A stretch of 64,000 bases of DNA from VAZQ01 sp963821505 (lineage in GTDB: Bacteria; Pseudomonadota; Alphaproteobacteria; Rhizobiales; Xanthobacteraceae), in assembly GCA_963821505.1 (NCBI GenBank), contig CAWGEH010000029.1:62001-126000 (forward strand), written 5' to 3'. This document shows positions 1-8,000 of this stretch, piece by piece. Within the stretch, counting starts at the first letter, position 1; the number at the start of each line of letters is the position of its first letter. The notes under the pieces are model-generated. The model was given only the letters and a program-made list of their open reading frames with translations. It ran no database searches and was not told where the DNA came from. The position numbers were made by a program, and so were the translations under genes.

Positions 1-19
1 AGAGCCATCTAATCGGTGC

Positions 20-142
20 CTAACCCCATTTCAGCAAGGTGCCGAGCGCACCGACAATGACCACGGTCGCCGCCGCGATCTTCTGCCAGTGCTCGGCGAG
101 CGCGGCCGGTACCTTCCAGATTTCAGGGTCGAGCCAATCCAC
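20..142 (-). CDS. possible small membrane protein (40 aa), uncertain
   Basis: A GTG-started frame of 40 codons ends in TAG. It reads as an acidic/aromatic head (VDWLDPEIWK) followed by a hydrophobic stretch (residues 22-37, AAATVVIVGALGTLLK) typical of a single membrane helix. The composition resembles tiny phage or plasmid membrane proteins, but I recognise no family. It lies just beyond the 3' end of a tRNA gene, a common integration site, so it could be the remnant of an integrated element. No clear ribosome binding site was seen. It may be spurious. Confidence 0.2.
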   Translation of the reverse strand: MDWLDPEIWKVPAALAEHWQKIAAATVVIVGALGTLLKWG

Positions 143-250
143 GAGGCGCCCGAAGGTCGCGAGTCACGTTTTCTGTCCCAATAACTGTCCCAGTGCCCAC
201 GCAGCGCTTCTGCCCTGGTTTCGGAAACGCTTGATTTACGGGGGAATTCT

Positions 251-327
251 TGGTCGGAGTGGCAGGATTTGAACCTGCGACCCCCTCGTCCCGAACGAGG
301 TGCGCTACCAGACTGCGCTACACTCCG
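251..327 (-). tRNA. tRNA-Pro (anticodon CGG)
   Basis: On the minus strand a full cloverleaf can be drawn: acceptor stem CGGAGTG/CACTCCG, D-arm, anticodon stem CCTCG/CGAGG with loop TTCGGGA (anticodon CGG, reading CCG), T-arm with GTTCAAATC, and an encoded CCA end. It decodes the proline codon CCG, which is frequent in this GC-rich genome. It stands alone, divergent from the gene that starts at 384. Confidence 0.96.
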
Positions 328-383
328 CCGCAAGGCCGGTCTTATAACCGCCTCCCCCAGACGCCGCAAGCAGGGGCATCCAA

Positions 384-1409
384 ATGAGCGCGCCGCCGGC
401 AACCCGAGTGATCAAGGCGCACGCGACCAAGGACGGCGCGGGCGCGAGCGGCGCGGCGGCCGCCGACCTTGCCGCGCGCGTGCTGGCCGCGGGCGGCCTC
501 GTCGCTTTTCCGACCGAGACGGTCTATGGGCTTGGCGCCGACGCCACCAACGGCGAAGCGGTCGCGCGGCTCTATGACGCCAAGGGCCGCCCCTCGTTCA
601 ATCCGCTCATTGCCCATGTTGCCGATGCCGGCGCGGCGTTGGCGCTCGCGCGCTTCGATCCTGCCGCGCAACGGCTGGCGGCGGCGTTCTGGCCGGGGCC
701 ATTGACGCTGGTGCTGCCCAAGCGCGCGGATTGTCCGGTCGCCGCGCTTGCCACCGCCGGCCTCGATACCATTGCCGTGCGCGTGCCCGGCCACCCGGTC
801 GCGCACGACATTCTGGCCGCATTCGGTCGTCCCGTAGTGGCGCCGTCGGCCAACCGCTCCGGACACGTGTCGCCCACGACCGCACACCACGTACTCGCCG
901 ATCTGCGCGGGCGCATCGAGCTCGTCGTCGACGGCGGGCCGACACCGATGGGACTCGAATCGACCATCGTCGCCTGCCTCGATGGCGCGGTATTGCTGCG
1001 CCCCGGCGCGCTCCCGCGCGCGGACATCGAGCAGGTGGTCGCCCTCGCCCAGCCGCCTCCGATGGCCCTCCCGCCGGCGGACGCCGACGACGTGCCGGTC
1101 GCGCCGGGACAGCTCGCCTCGCACTACGCCCCGCGGGCGCGCCTGCGGCTCAATGCGCAAGCCGTGCAAGCGGACGAGGCGCTGCTCGCCTTCGGCCCGC
1201 TGGCCGTCCGCGGCGCCGAGCGCGCGGCCTTGGCGCTGAACCTGTCGCCGCGCGGCGACCTCATCGAAGCCGCGGCCAACCTGTTCTCGCATCTGCGCGT
1301 CCTCGATGCCTGCGGCGCGGCGACCATCGCGGTGATGCCGGTGCCGCACGAGGGCCTGGGCGAAGCAATCAACGACCGGCTCGCACGCGCCGCGGCGCCA
1401 CGCTCATGA
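384..1409 (+). CDS. sua5: L-threonylcarbamoyladenylate synthase (Sua5/YrdC family)
   Basis: This enzyme makes threonylcarbamoyl-AMP from threonine, bicarbonate and ATP, the first step of t6A37 modification of ANN-decoding tRNAs in the cytoplasm. The YrdC domain (about residues 25-210) shows FPTETVYGLGADA and the KGRPSFNPL substrate-binding motif near residue 66. After a linker (GQLASHYAPRARLRL, about 235-250) comes the extra C-terminal domain that separates long Sua5 proteins (about 340 aa) from short TsaC. The length of 341 aa fits Sua5. The ATG at 384 is the first good start after the tRNA gene. The next gene follows on the same strand after about 60 bp. Confidence 0.93.
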   Translation: MSAPPATRVIKAHATKDGAGASGAAAADLAARVLAAGGLVAFPTETVYGLGADATNGEAVARLYDAKGRPSFNPLIAHVADAGAALALARFDPAAQRLAAAFWPGPLTLVLPKRADCPVAALATAGLDTIAVRVPGHPVAHDILAAFGRPVVAPSANRSGHVSPTTAHHVLADLRGRIELVVDGGPTPMGLESTIVACLDGAVLLRPGALPRADIEQVVALAQPPPMALPPADADDVPVAPGQLASHYAPRARLRLNAQAVQADEALLAFGPLAVRGAERAALALNLSPRGDLIEAAANLFSHLRVLDACGAATIAVMPVPHEGLGEAINDRLARAAAPRS

Positions 1410-1473
1410 CGTAGGAAATCGCCCCACCGGCGCGCTATAGTCGCACGACACAAACGTCAACGAGCACCGAGTG

Positions 1474-2904
1474 ATGAATATCGTCGAGACCCCCGCCAAG
1501 CTCCTCTCCAGCGATCTGCTCGCCCGCTTCATCGCGATCGTGGGGGAGAAGCACGCGATCACCGATCCGCAGGCGCAGGCCCCCTATCTCATCGAGATGC
1601 GGGACATGTTTCGCGGCCACACCCCGGTGGTGCTGCGGCCGGGCTCGGTCGCGGAGGTCGCCGACATCCTCACGCTCGCGAACGACACCGCGACCGCGAT
1701 CGTGCCGCAGGGCGGCAATACCGGCCTGGTCGGCGGGCAGACGCCGCAGCACGGCGAGATCGTGCTCTCGCTCAACCGCCTCGACCGCGTGCGCGAGGTC
1801 GATCCCGTGTCCAACACGATGACTTGCGAGGCCGGTGTGACGCTGTTGCGCGCGCGCGAGGCGGCCGCAGGCGTGGACCGGCTCTATCCGCAACTCCTGC
1901 CGTCGGAAGGGACCTGCACCATCGGCGGCAATCTCTCGACCAATGCCGGGGGTACCGCCGCGCTCGCCTACGGCATCGCGCGCTCGCACGCGCTCGGCAT
2001 CGAGGTCGTGCTCGCCGACGGACGCGTGCTCAACAACCTCAACAAGCTCAAGAAGGACAATACCGGCTACGATCTCAAGGATCTCTTCATCGGCGCCGAG
2101 GGCACGCTCGGCGTCATCACCGCGGCGGTGCTGCGGCTGGTGCCGCGGCCGCGGTCGATCGAGACCGCCTTTCTCGGCGTGCCGTCGCCGCAGGCGGCGC
2201 TCGACCTGCTCGGGCTCGCCACCGAGCGCACCGCCGGCGGCGTGACCAGCTTCGAGCTGATGCTGCGGATGGGGGTCGAGCTGGTGCTTCGGTACGGCTC
2301 GGGCTGCCGCGATCCGCTGCCCGACGTGCACCCCTGGTACGTGCTGATCGAGCTCTCGTCCCAGGCCCGCTCCGGCTTGCGCGCGGTGCTGGAAGAAATC
2401 CTGGCCGAGGGTCTGGAGCGCGGCCTCGTTCGCGACGCCACCATCGCGGAGAGCCTCGACCAGGCCAAGATGTTCTGGCGCATCCGCGAGATGTTCGGCG
2501 AGGTGCAGCGCCAGGAAGGCGGCTCGATCAAACACGACATCTCGGTCCCGGTCGCGGCGGTGCCGGCCTTCATCGCGGAGGCCAGCGCCGCCGTCACCAA
2601 GCTGATCCCCGGGAGCCGCCCGCTTCCGTTCGGACATCTCGGCGACGGCAACATCCACTACAACGTCACGCAGCCCGTGGGCGCGGACAAGGCCGAGTTC
2701 CTCGCGCGCTGGAACGAGGTCAACGCCGCCGTCTTCGCCGTGGTGGCGAAGCACGGGGGCTCGATCTCCGCCGAGCACGGCATCGGCGTGATCAAGCGCG
2801 ATCTCCTGCCGAAGGTGAAGGACCCGGTCGCGTTGGAGCTGATGCGCACGCTCAAGCGCACGCTCGATCCCAAGGCCATCCTCAATCCGGGCAAGGTGCT
2901 GTAG
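1474..2904 (+). CDS. FAD-linked 2-hydroxyacid dehydrogenase (GlcD / D-2-hydroxyglutarate dehydrogenase type)
   Basis: This is a flavoenzyme of the VAO/PCMH family that oxidises a D-2-hydroxyacid such as D-2-hydroxyglutarate, D-lactate or glycolate. The N-terminal FAD_binding_4 domain carries the pyrophosphate motif PQGGNTGLVGGQ (about residue 75) and ACT-like substitution GGNLSTNAGG (about 150). The C-terminal FAD-oxidase domain ends with the conserved SAEHGIGVIKRDLL and LDPKAILNPGKVL. The length of 476 aa is typical. A GTG at 1471 sits directly before the ATG at 1474; the ATG is preferred. No glcE/glcF partners lie beside it, so a stand-alone D-2-hydroxyglutarate or D-lactate dehydrogenase is more likely than glycolate oxidase. 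The exact substrate is not readable. Confidence 0.88.
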   Translation: MNIVETPAKLLSSDLLARFIAIVGEKHAITDPQAQAPYLIEMRDMFRGHTPVVLRPGSVAEVADILTLANDTATAIVPQGGNTGLVGGQTPQHGEIVLSLNRLDRVREVDPVSNTMTCEAGVTLLRAREAAAGVDRLYPQLLPSEGTCTIGGNLSTNAGGTAALAYGIARSHALGIEVVLADGRVLNNLNKLKKDNTGYDLKDLFIGAEGTLGVITAAVLRLVPRPRSIETAFLGVPSPQAALDLLGLATERTAGGVTSFELMLRMGVELVLRYGSGCRDPLPDVHPWYVLIELSSQARSGLRAVLEEILAEGLERGLVRDATIAESLDQAKMFWRIREMFGEVQRQEGGSIKHDISVPVAAVPAFIAEASAAVTKLIPGSRPLPFGHLGDGNIHYNVTQPVGADKAEFLARWNEVNAAVFAVVAKHGGSISAEHGIGVIKRDLLPKVKDPVALELMRTLKRTLDPKAILNPGKVL

Positions 2905-3034
2905 CGCTCGCTGCGCGCGCCGCTGATCGAGGCCCGCGCCAGAACCGCGAGTTCGGCCTGCTCCCCCTCCCGTGGGGAGAGGGAGCGCATGGAGATCGTA
3001 GCACCGCCGTCGTCAATCCATCACGAGTTTTGCT

Positions 3035-3793
3035 CTAAAACAGCGAGGACTGGCGCTCGTCGGTTTTTGGCTTCTTCACACGCTTGGGCGGTACGCTGGC
3101 CGCGACTTCCGTGGTCGGCGACGGTTGACCTGAGATCGGCGCGACCAACTCAGGTCCATCGTTGTCAGCGCGATTGACCGCGGGCGAAACCTCGTAGGCT
3201 TCGAGCAGGCCGTCGCGCGGGGGCGCGAGCAGCGCGGTCGCGGTTTCGGCATCGAACCTGCCGCAGTCGAGCCACGCCTCGAACGCCTCCGGCGGAACGA
3301 TCACCGGCATGCGGCCGTGCAGATGGGCGAGCTCGCGGGTGGCGGCGGTGGTAACGATGACGACGGTCTCCATCTCCTCGCCGTTCGGTCCCATCCAGGT
3401 CTCCCACAGGCCGGCAAAGGCGATCGGCCCGCGGTCCTTCGGGCGCACGCAATAAGGACGTCGGCGCCGGCCGTCGTCCGTCCAATCGTAGAAGCCGTCG
3501 GCGGGCACGAGGCAGCGGCGCCGGCGCATGGCGTTGCGGAACGCGGGCTTGTCGTTGACCGATTCGGCGCGCGCATTGATGAGCAGCGTGAACTTGCGCG
3601 GATCCTTGACCCAGGGCGGGATCAGGCCCCAGCGCACCAGCGCAAACTGCCGCCGGCCCTCCGCGAGGCGCACGATCGCTACCGGCTGCGTCGGCGCCAC
3701 GTTGTAGCGCGGCGGAAAGTTCGGCTGCTCCGGATAGCCGAACAGGCGCCTGATCGCTTCCGGCGAGGACAGCACCATGTAGCGTCCGCACAT
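3035..3793 (-). CDS. yedK: SOS response-associated peptidase (SRAP, YedK/HMCES family)
   Basis: SRAP proteins form a thiazolidine cross-link with abasic sites in single-stranded DNA through the amino-terminal cysteine, shielding the lesion during replication. The start at 3793 is fixed by MCGRY, which places Cys2 at the N-terminus after Met removal; the open frame continues upstream but has no reason to be used. The conserved Asn is in INARAES, the histidine in HLHGRMPVI, and the third active-site position in CLVPADGFYDW. The last carries Asp where the family normally has Glu (E. coli Glu105). The tail (about residues 215-252) is basic and low-complexity. The length of 252 aa is slightly longer than E. 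coli YedK. It is transcribed divergently from the NUDIX gene. Confidence 0.92.
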   Translation of the reverse strand: MCGRYMVLSSPEAIRRLFGYPEQPNFPPRYNVAPTQPVAIVRLAEGRRQFALVRWGLIPPWVKDPRKFTLLINARAESVNDKPAFRNAMRRRRCLVPADGFYDWTDDGRRRRPYCVRPKDRGPIAFAGLWETWMGPNGEEMETVVIVTTAATRELAHLHGRMPVIVPPEAFEAWLDCGRFDAETATALLAPPRDGLLEAYEVSPAVNRADNDGPELVAPISGQPSPTTEVAASVPPKRVKKPKTDERQSSLF

Positions 3794-3925
3794 GCCGGAC
3801 TCTCCCTTCGGCGGCGAATCGGTTCCCCTTCGCCGGAAAACGCTATAACGATACCGGACACGGCCGGCGGACAACGGCGCCACCTGATGAACGCTGTGGG
3901 ATAGTGCTTTCGGAGCGCCGCCGCC

Positions 3926-4369
3926 ATGCCGGACACCAGATCCTACCCCCAGCGCCCCTTTCTCGCCGCCAGCGCTGCGATCGTGCGCGACGGCAGGATT
4001 CTCGTGGTGCGGCGCGCGCGGCCGCCGGCGCACGGCCTGTTCACGCTGCCCGGAGGCGTCGTCGAGACCGGCGAGACGCTCGCCGAGGCGGTCGCGCGCG
4101 AGGTGCGCGAGGAGACCGGCATGGCGATCGAGCCGGTCGCCCTCGCCGGCTTTCGCGAAACCATCGTCCGCGATGCGGATGACTGCGTGGAGCGGCACTT
4201 CGTCATCCTGTGCTTCGCCGCGCGCTGGCAGGCGGGCGAACCCGTGCTCAACGAAGAGCTCAGCGAGGCGCGCTGGCTCGACCCCTCCGAGCTGGCGGGC
4301 CTGCCGACCACGCCCGGCCTCGCCGAGATCGTCGCGGCGGCCGTCGACCGTTTGAAGGAGGCCGGGTGA
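3926..4369 (+). CDS. NUDIX hydrolase (ADP-ribose pyrophosphatase-like)
   Basis: This is a small 147-aa NUDIX protein that hydrolyses a nucleoside diphosphate linked to another moiety. The complete box spans residues 44-65: Gly44, Glu50, Arg58-Glu59, and the catalytic helix VREETG with Glu62/Glu63 as magnesium ligands. Preceding LPGG and the downstream SEARWLDPSEL element resemble ADP-ribose or NADH pyrophosphatases, but the substrate cannot be assigned. It runs the same way as the TIGR02301 gene 120 bp downstream and is divergent from the SRAP gene. Confidence 0.9.
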   Translation: MPDTRSYPQRPFLAASAAIVRDGRILVVRRARPPAHGLFTLPGGVVETGETLAEAVAREVREETGMAIEPVALAGFRETIVRDADDCVERHFVILCFAARWQAGEPVLNEELSEARWLDPSELAGLPTTPGLAEIVAAAVDRLKEAG

Positions 4370-4490
4370 TGCCCTTGGGCAGCCGCGGCGCCGACGGAAC
4401 GTGCCTTTTTTCCGTCCGGTTGGGCCGCGACAATTGCGGCGACATCACCATCGGCCGCGCCGCGGTTCGTTGGCGCGGATAGTTCATCTC

Positions 4491-4868
4491 ATGTTGCGAC
4501 ACCTCCTGATAGCCGCCTCGCTCGCCGCCATGCTTGCGGCCGCCGCGCCCGCGCGCGCCGAAGTCGCCGCGCCCTTCGACGGCAGTCTCCAGCGTCTCGC
4601 CGAGATCCTCGGCGCGCTGCATTACCTGCGCAACATCTGCGGCGCCAACGAAGGCCAGAAATGGCGCAACGAGATGCAGGCGCTCGTCGACGCCGAGGCT
4701 CCGAGCGGGGAGCGTCGCGCCCGCATGATCGCCAGCTTCAACCGCGGCTATCGCGGCTACCAGCAGAGCTACCGCACCTGCACGCCGGCGGCCGACCTGG
4801 TCATTCGCCGCTACCTCGAGGAAGGCTCGAAGATCGCCCGCGAGATGACCGCGCGCTATGCCAACTGA
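4491..4868 (+). CDS. TIGR02301 family secreted protein
   Basis: This is a short alphaproteobacterial periplasmic protein (125 aa). The chosen ATG gives a textbook signal peptide (MLRHLLIAASLAAML, cleavage after APARA); an in-frame start at 4401 would put about 30 basic residues in front and is rejected. The mature part has the conserved ALHYLRNICG and NRGYRGYQQSYRTCTPAA segments with two cysteines that could form a disulfide. The function is unknown. A repeat element follows directly after its stop codon. Confidence 0.8.
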   Translation: MLRHLLIAASLAAMLAAAAPARAEVAAPFDGSLQRLAEILGALHYLRNICGANEGQKWRNEMQALVDAEAPSGERRARMIASFNRGYRGYQQSYRTCTPAADLVIRRYLEEGSKIAREMTARYAN

Positions 4869-4879
4869 ATTCGGGTTAC

Positions 4880-4982
4880 AGCGTTTTCCGGCGAAGTGGG
4901 AACCGGTTCGCCGCAGAAAACGCGTCAAACGCAGGGTATCGAGAACGATTTTCGATTCCAACGGAACGGAAATCGCTCGAGC
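4880..4982. repeat. two-module palindromic intergenic repeat (divergent copy)
   Basis: Two adjacent imperfect palindromes. The first (4880-4924) pairs GCGTTTTCCGGCGAA with TTCGCCGCAGAAAACGC around GTGGGAACCGG. The second (about 4940-4982) pairs GAGAACGATTTTCGATTCC with GGAACGGAAATCGCTC. The GTGGGAACCGG core is shared with the copies at 29369, 34406 and 60136. It lies between convergent genes. Confidence 0.6.
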
Positions 4983-4997
4983 CGCGCCGCGAACAGA

Positions 4998-6290
4998 TCA
5001 CGGCGCGTCGAGCGCGCGCCGTGCGATGAGCCCGACGAAGCCAGCCGCGGAGATTTCGCGCCGTGCGGTCCGTGCCTGATTGTCGTTGCGCGGATATTCC
5101 ACCACCAGGACCGGCTTTCCTTCGGCCGCGACCATTTTCAGGCGTTTGACGCTTTCGCGGATGCTGGATCTGCTGTTGCGCTTGCCGTCGGAATCTTCCC
5201 CGTACAACAGGTCTTCGCGCGCGAAGCCGTCGAGCGCGCGACGGAACTTGGTGTCCGCGAGAAGCCCGTCGCCATTTTGCGAGATCACCAGGAAATCGGG
5301 ACGCTGCGACTTGGCCCGCGCCGCGATGCGGGAGACGAACTCCACCATCTCGTCGCGATGGCCCATCTCCTCGAACTCGTCCACCTTGTCGAGATAGACG
5401 CCATCGAAGCCGGCGGCGAGGATGCGGTTGGTATAGTCGAAGATGATCTCCTGCCAGGCCGGATCCCAGAAACGCACGCCGTAGTTTCCCTTCCACTTGG
5501 CATTTTCGGGGCCGAGCCAGGACGACGAGCGCTGCGGCCAGTACCAGCGGTAGCTCTCGGCCTCGCCGATGCTCATGTAGGACAGGACGATGCGGCGAGA
5601 GCCGTCGGGCTTTTGCTGCATGCGCTCGACTTGGGCCTTGGAGAACGGTCCATCCTCGCCGCTGTAGTCGATCACGACGAGATCGGACGGCGACTTGGCG
5701 ATCTCGTCGGGATTGACGTTCTGCAGCTGGTAGCGCCAGCTCTTGACCAAGGCGGGCCGGATCGACGGAAACGCCGCGCTGCGCGGCAGCGACGCCGTGG
5801 GCGGGATCGCGGCGGTAGCCTCCTGGCCTGGAGGAGTGAACTTCACCGTCTTGACGCGACGCGGATAGTTCGACGGCGGCGGCTGGTCGGACCAGGTTTC
5901 GACGGACTGCGTCTCCCAGGCGGGCCCCGAGTGTCCTTGCGGCATCCGGCGATACACGATGGTCTCGGCGCGATGGGCGTCGGCCGCCGTCTCCTGACGG
6001 TCGGGTTGCGACGGGACCGCGGGTTCCCGGCTCTCCGGCCACAGCAGGACCGTGACCATCGCCCCCGCCACGGCGGTGATGATGAGCTTGAGCCCGAAAG
6101 CCGCGCCCAGGCCGAACCACGATACGTGCCCGCGCTCGGATGGCCGATCGGATGCCGTGGCGGAGCGGCGCGCTTGCGGCGACGGCCGGTGCGCGCGCAT
6201 CGGCGGCCGTTGCGGCGGCGCGAATTGCCGCTGCGCCGGCATGGCCGCGGCGTTTCCAGCGCTCACCGCAAGGGCTCGAGCTGCCACCAT
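4998..6290 (-). CDS. membrane-anchored GH114-like TIM-barrel protein (putative polygalactosaminidase)
   Basis: A 430-aa protein. A basic/proline-rich N-terminus is followed by one membrane segment (about residues 57-84, WFGLGAAFGLKL onward), then a Pro/Thr-rich linker, then a TIM barrel from about residue 180. Barrel features match the GH114/TM1410 family: SWRYQLQNVNPDEI, DLVVIDYSGEDG, IVLSYMSIGEAESYRWYW, WDPAWQEIIFDY, GFDGVYLDKVDEFE and ISQNGDG, with acidic residues at strand ends as expected for catalysis. The predicted place is the periplasmic face, acting on galactosamine-containing or other exopolysaccharide; the substrate is inferred. Start is uncertain: in-frame ATGs lie about 15 and 30 codons further in. 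Confidence 0.75.
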   Translation of the reverse strand: MVAARALAVSAGNAAAMPAQRQFAPPQRPPMRAHRPSPQARRSATASDRPSERGHVSWFGLGAAFGLKLIITAVAGAMVTVLLWPESREPAVPSQPDRQETAADAHRAETIVYRRMPQGHSGPAWETQSVETWSDQPPPSNYPRRVKTVKFTPPGQEATAAIPPTASLPRSAAFPSIRPALVKSWRYQLQNVNPDEIAKSPSDLVVIDYSGEDGPFSKAQVERMQQKPDGSRRIVLSYMSIGEAESYRWYWPQRSSSWLGPENAKWKGNYGVRFWDPAWQEIIFDYTNRILAAGFDGVYLDKVDEFEEMGHRDEMVEFVSRIAARAKSQRPDFLVISQNGDGLLADTKFRRALDGFAREDLLYGEDSDGKRNSRSSIRESVKRLKMVAAEGKPVLVVEYPRNDNQARTARREISAAGFVGLIARRALDAP

Positions 6291-6828
6291 ATGAGAACGC
6301 CCCTACGCACCCCGCCGCCACCCGTTCGAAGCCACGGGCGCGCTTCGTCTCTTGGACCTGGCCGGCCCCATCCCCTCGGGGCGACAGCAGAAATTCCGTC
6401 GTGCACCGTCCAGGTCGGACGCAGCGGGAATGATCCCCGTCGATCAAACTTAAGTATATTGAAAAATAAGGAAAAATCTTGGCACGCGCAGGCCGCGAAA
6501 GTTCCCGTGCTTTACCCGCGGTACCGGCCGCAATCGGGCTGCGGCGTGGCGGACGGCATCGCAGGATCGTTCAGGCCCTCGCCGCCCCCCTCGCCGCGCG
6601 AGGCGCGATCGCCGCGCATAGGCGAGTTCCGGCTCCGCCGTCGTCGATCCCTCGCGGCCGATCAGGACGGGCTTGCGCGCCAGCGGCGCCGACGCGCACC
6701 CGCATCGGCGCTGGCGCGAGCGCGTATTAACCGTTCCCAAAGGTGCGCTCTAGGCGGACGTGAGTCGCATGCTAACGTGCTCGGCATCGCAACGGCCGCA
6801 GCAACGCAGCCCGCAAATTGACACCGGC
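6291..6828. other. 538-bp stretch without a convincing gene
   Basis: No frame shows family motifs. The one conspicuous feature is an AT-rich island at about 6444-6480 (runs of A with AAGTATATTG), unusual for this GC-rich window and a plausible promoter region for the minus-strand gene ending at 4998 or for the small gene at 6829. Confidence 0.5.
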
Positions 6829-7086
6829 ATGACCCAAGTCATCGAGGCTCCGGAGCAGGCTCCGGATCATGAACAGAAACGGGCTGCCCTCGGCTACCTG
6901 CACGAAGCGTGGGTCGAGGCCCGCATCGACGGTATCGACGGAGATTGCCTGGCCCAGGCCTGTCTGTTCGCGGCCTTCGCCGAGTTCGTGTCGACCTATG
7001 GCGAGGAAGCGGCTGCGCGTTTCGCCGAGGGCCTTGCCGTGCGCATCCGCAACGGCGAATTCTCTCTCGCCGCCGCCAGACAATAG
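6829..7086 (+). CDS. conserved hypothetical small protein (85 aa)
   Basis: Reads MTQVIEAPEQAPDHEQ, then an alpha-helical body (ALGYLHEAWVEARIDGIDGD, CLAQACLFAAFAEFVSTYGE, AARFAEGLAVRIRNGEF). Three amphipathic helices and no signal peptide suggest a soluble helical bundle. The start at 6829 is preferred over an in-frame ATG at 6760 because the extra 23 residues are low-complexity. I recognise no named family. Codon use matches the neighbours. Confidence 0.6.
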   Translation: MTQVIEAPEQAPDHEQKRAALGYLHEAWVEARIDGIDGDCLAQACLFAAFAEFVSTYGEEAAARFAEGLAVRIRNGEFSLAAARQ

Positions 7087-7191
7087 CCACGAAGCCGTCC
7101 CGTAGCCGGACGTTGCGAAGCGCTCGCGACCGCTCGCCACCGATTCAGCCATTCTGCTAGACTGCCGCGGTTCTCAATCGGCGGCCGACCC

Positions 7192-7854
7192 ATGCTGCTG
7201 CGCATCTGCTTGAGCCTGTCGGTGCTGGCCTTCGCCGCGAGCGGCGCCGCGCTTGCCCAGACCGACACCCGCGGCCAGGCGACGAAGCCGCCTGCAGCAT
7301 CCCCGCCTTCGCCGGGCGAGCCGCAGAGCGCCGCCGCGGCCGGCGACAAGGGCAAGCCGGCCGGTCACCTGCTCCCCGTGGCGCCCTCGTCCGCCGTTCC
7401 CGAAATCATCACCGATCTGTCGCGCCTGCCGGCGCCGGTGGCGCGCACCCGCGAACGCATTCTGGCCGCGGCCCGCAGCGGCGATCTGCAGCAGCTCGCG
7501 GCGCTGGTGAACGAGGCGATGCCGGTCTTCTCGTTCACCGACGAAAAGGACCCGATCGCCTTCTGGAAGGCGAACTATCCCGATTCCGACGGCGTCGAGG
7601 TGCTCTCCATCCTCACCCTGATCCTCGAAAGCGGTTTCATGCACGTCGACGAGGGCACGCCGCAGGAAATGTATGTCTGGCCCTATTTCGTGCGCATGTC
7701 GCTGGCGGCGCTGACGCCGCAGCAGAAGGTGGAGCTGTTCCGCATCGTCACCGGCGCCGACTATAAGGACATGCTGGCGTTCGGCGTCTACGCCTTCTAC
7801 CGCCTGGGCATCGGACCCGACGGAACCTGGCATTTCTTCGTCACCGGCGATTGA
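7192..7854 (+). CDS. conserved hypothetical secreted protein (220 aa)
   Basis: A signal peptide (MLLRICLSLSVLAFAASGAA, cleavage after ALA) precedes a Pro/Ala-rich spacer to about residue 70. A globular domain follows with RTRERILAAARSGDLQQLAAL, FSFTDEKDPIAFWKANYPDS and PDGTWHFFVTGD. It is probably periplasmic. I do not recognise an enzymatic motif. A repeat element follows immediately, and the next gene is convergent. Confidence 0.75.
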   Translation: MLLRICLSLSVLAFAASGAALAQTDTRGQATKPPAASPPSPGEPQSAAAAGDKGKPAGHLLPVAPSSAVPEIITDLSRLPAPVARTRERILAAARSGDLQQLAALVNEAMPVFSFTDEKDPIAFWKANYPDSDGVEVLSILTLILESGFMHVDEGTPQEMYVWPYFVRMSLAALTPQQKVELFRIVTGADYKDMLAFGVYAFYRLGIGPDGTWHFFVTGD

Positions 7855-7861
7855 GGCTGTT

Positions 7862-7950
7862 TCTGCGCTGTCGTCCCCGCGCCAGCGAGGACCCATGGTG
7901 CCCGACTTGCGATCCCAGGAACATGGATCGCCGCTTTCGCTGGGATGACA
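7862..7950. repeat. composite intergenic repeat of the GTCATCC/CCAGCGAAAGC type
   Basis: Imperfect palindrome: CTGTCGTCCCCGCGCCAGCGAGGACCC is mirrored by CGCTTTCGCTGGGATGACAG around a central CCATGGTGCCCG. It lies between convergent genes and is probably transcribed as a hairpin from both sides. Confidence 0.5.
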
Positions 7951-8000
7951 GGCGATTTTGCCGCGGGCAGTGCGCCGCACCAGCTTGAGCCGCGCGCGGA

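Noticed and set aside
5080..5397. Plus-strand frames opposite the GH114-like gene
   Set aside because: Antisense; the minus-strand frame has clear family motifs.
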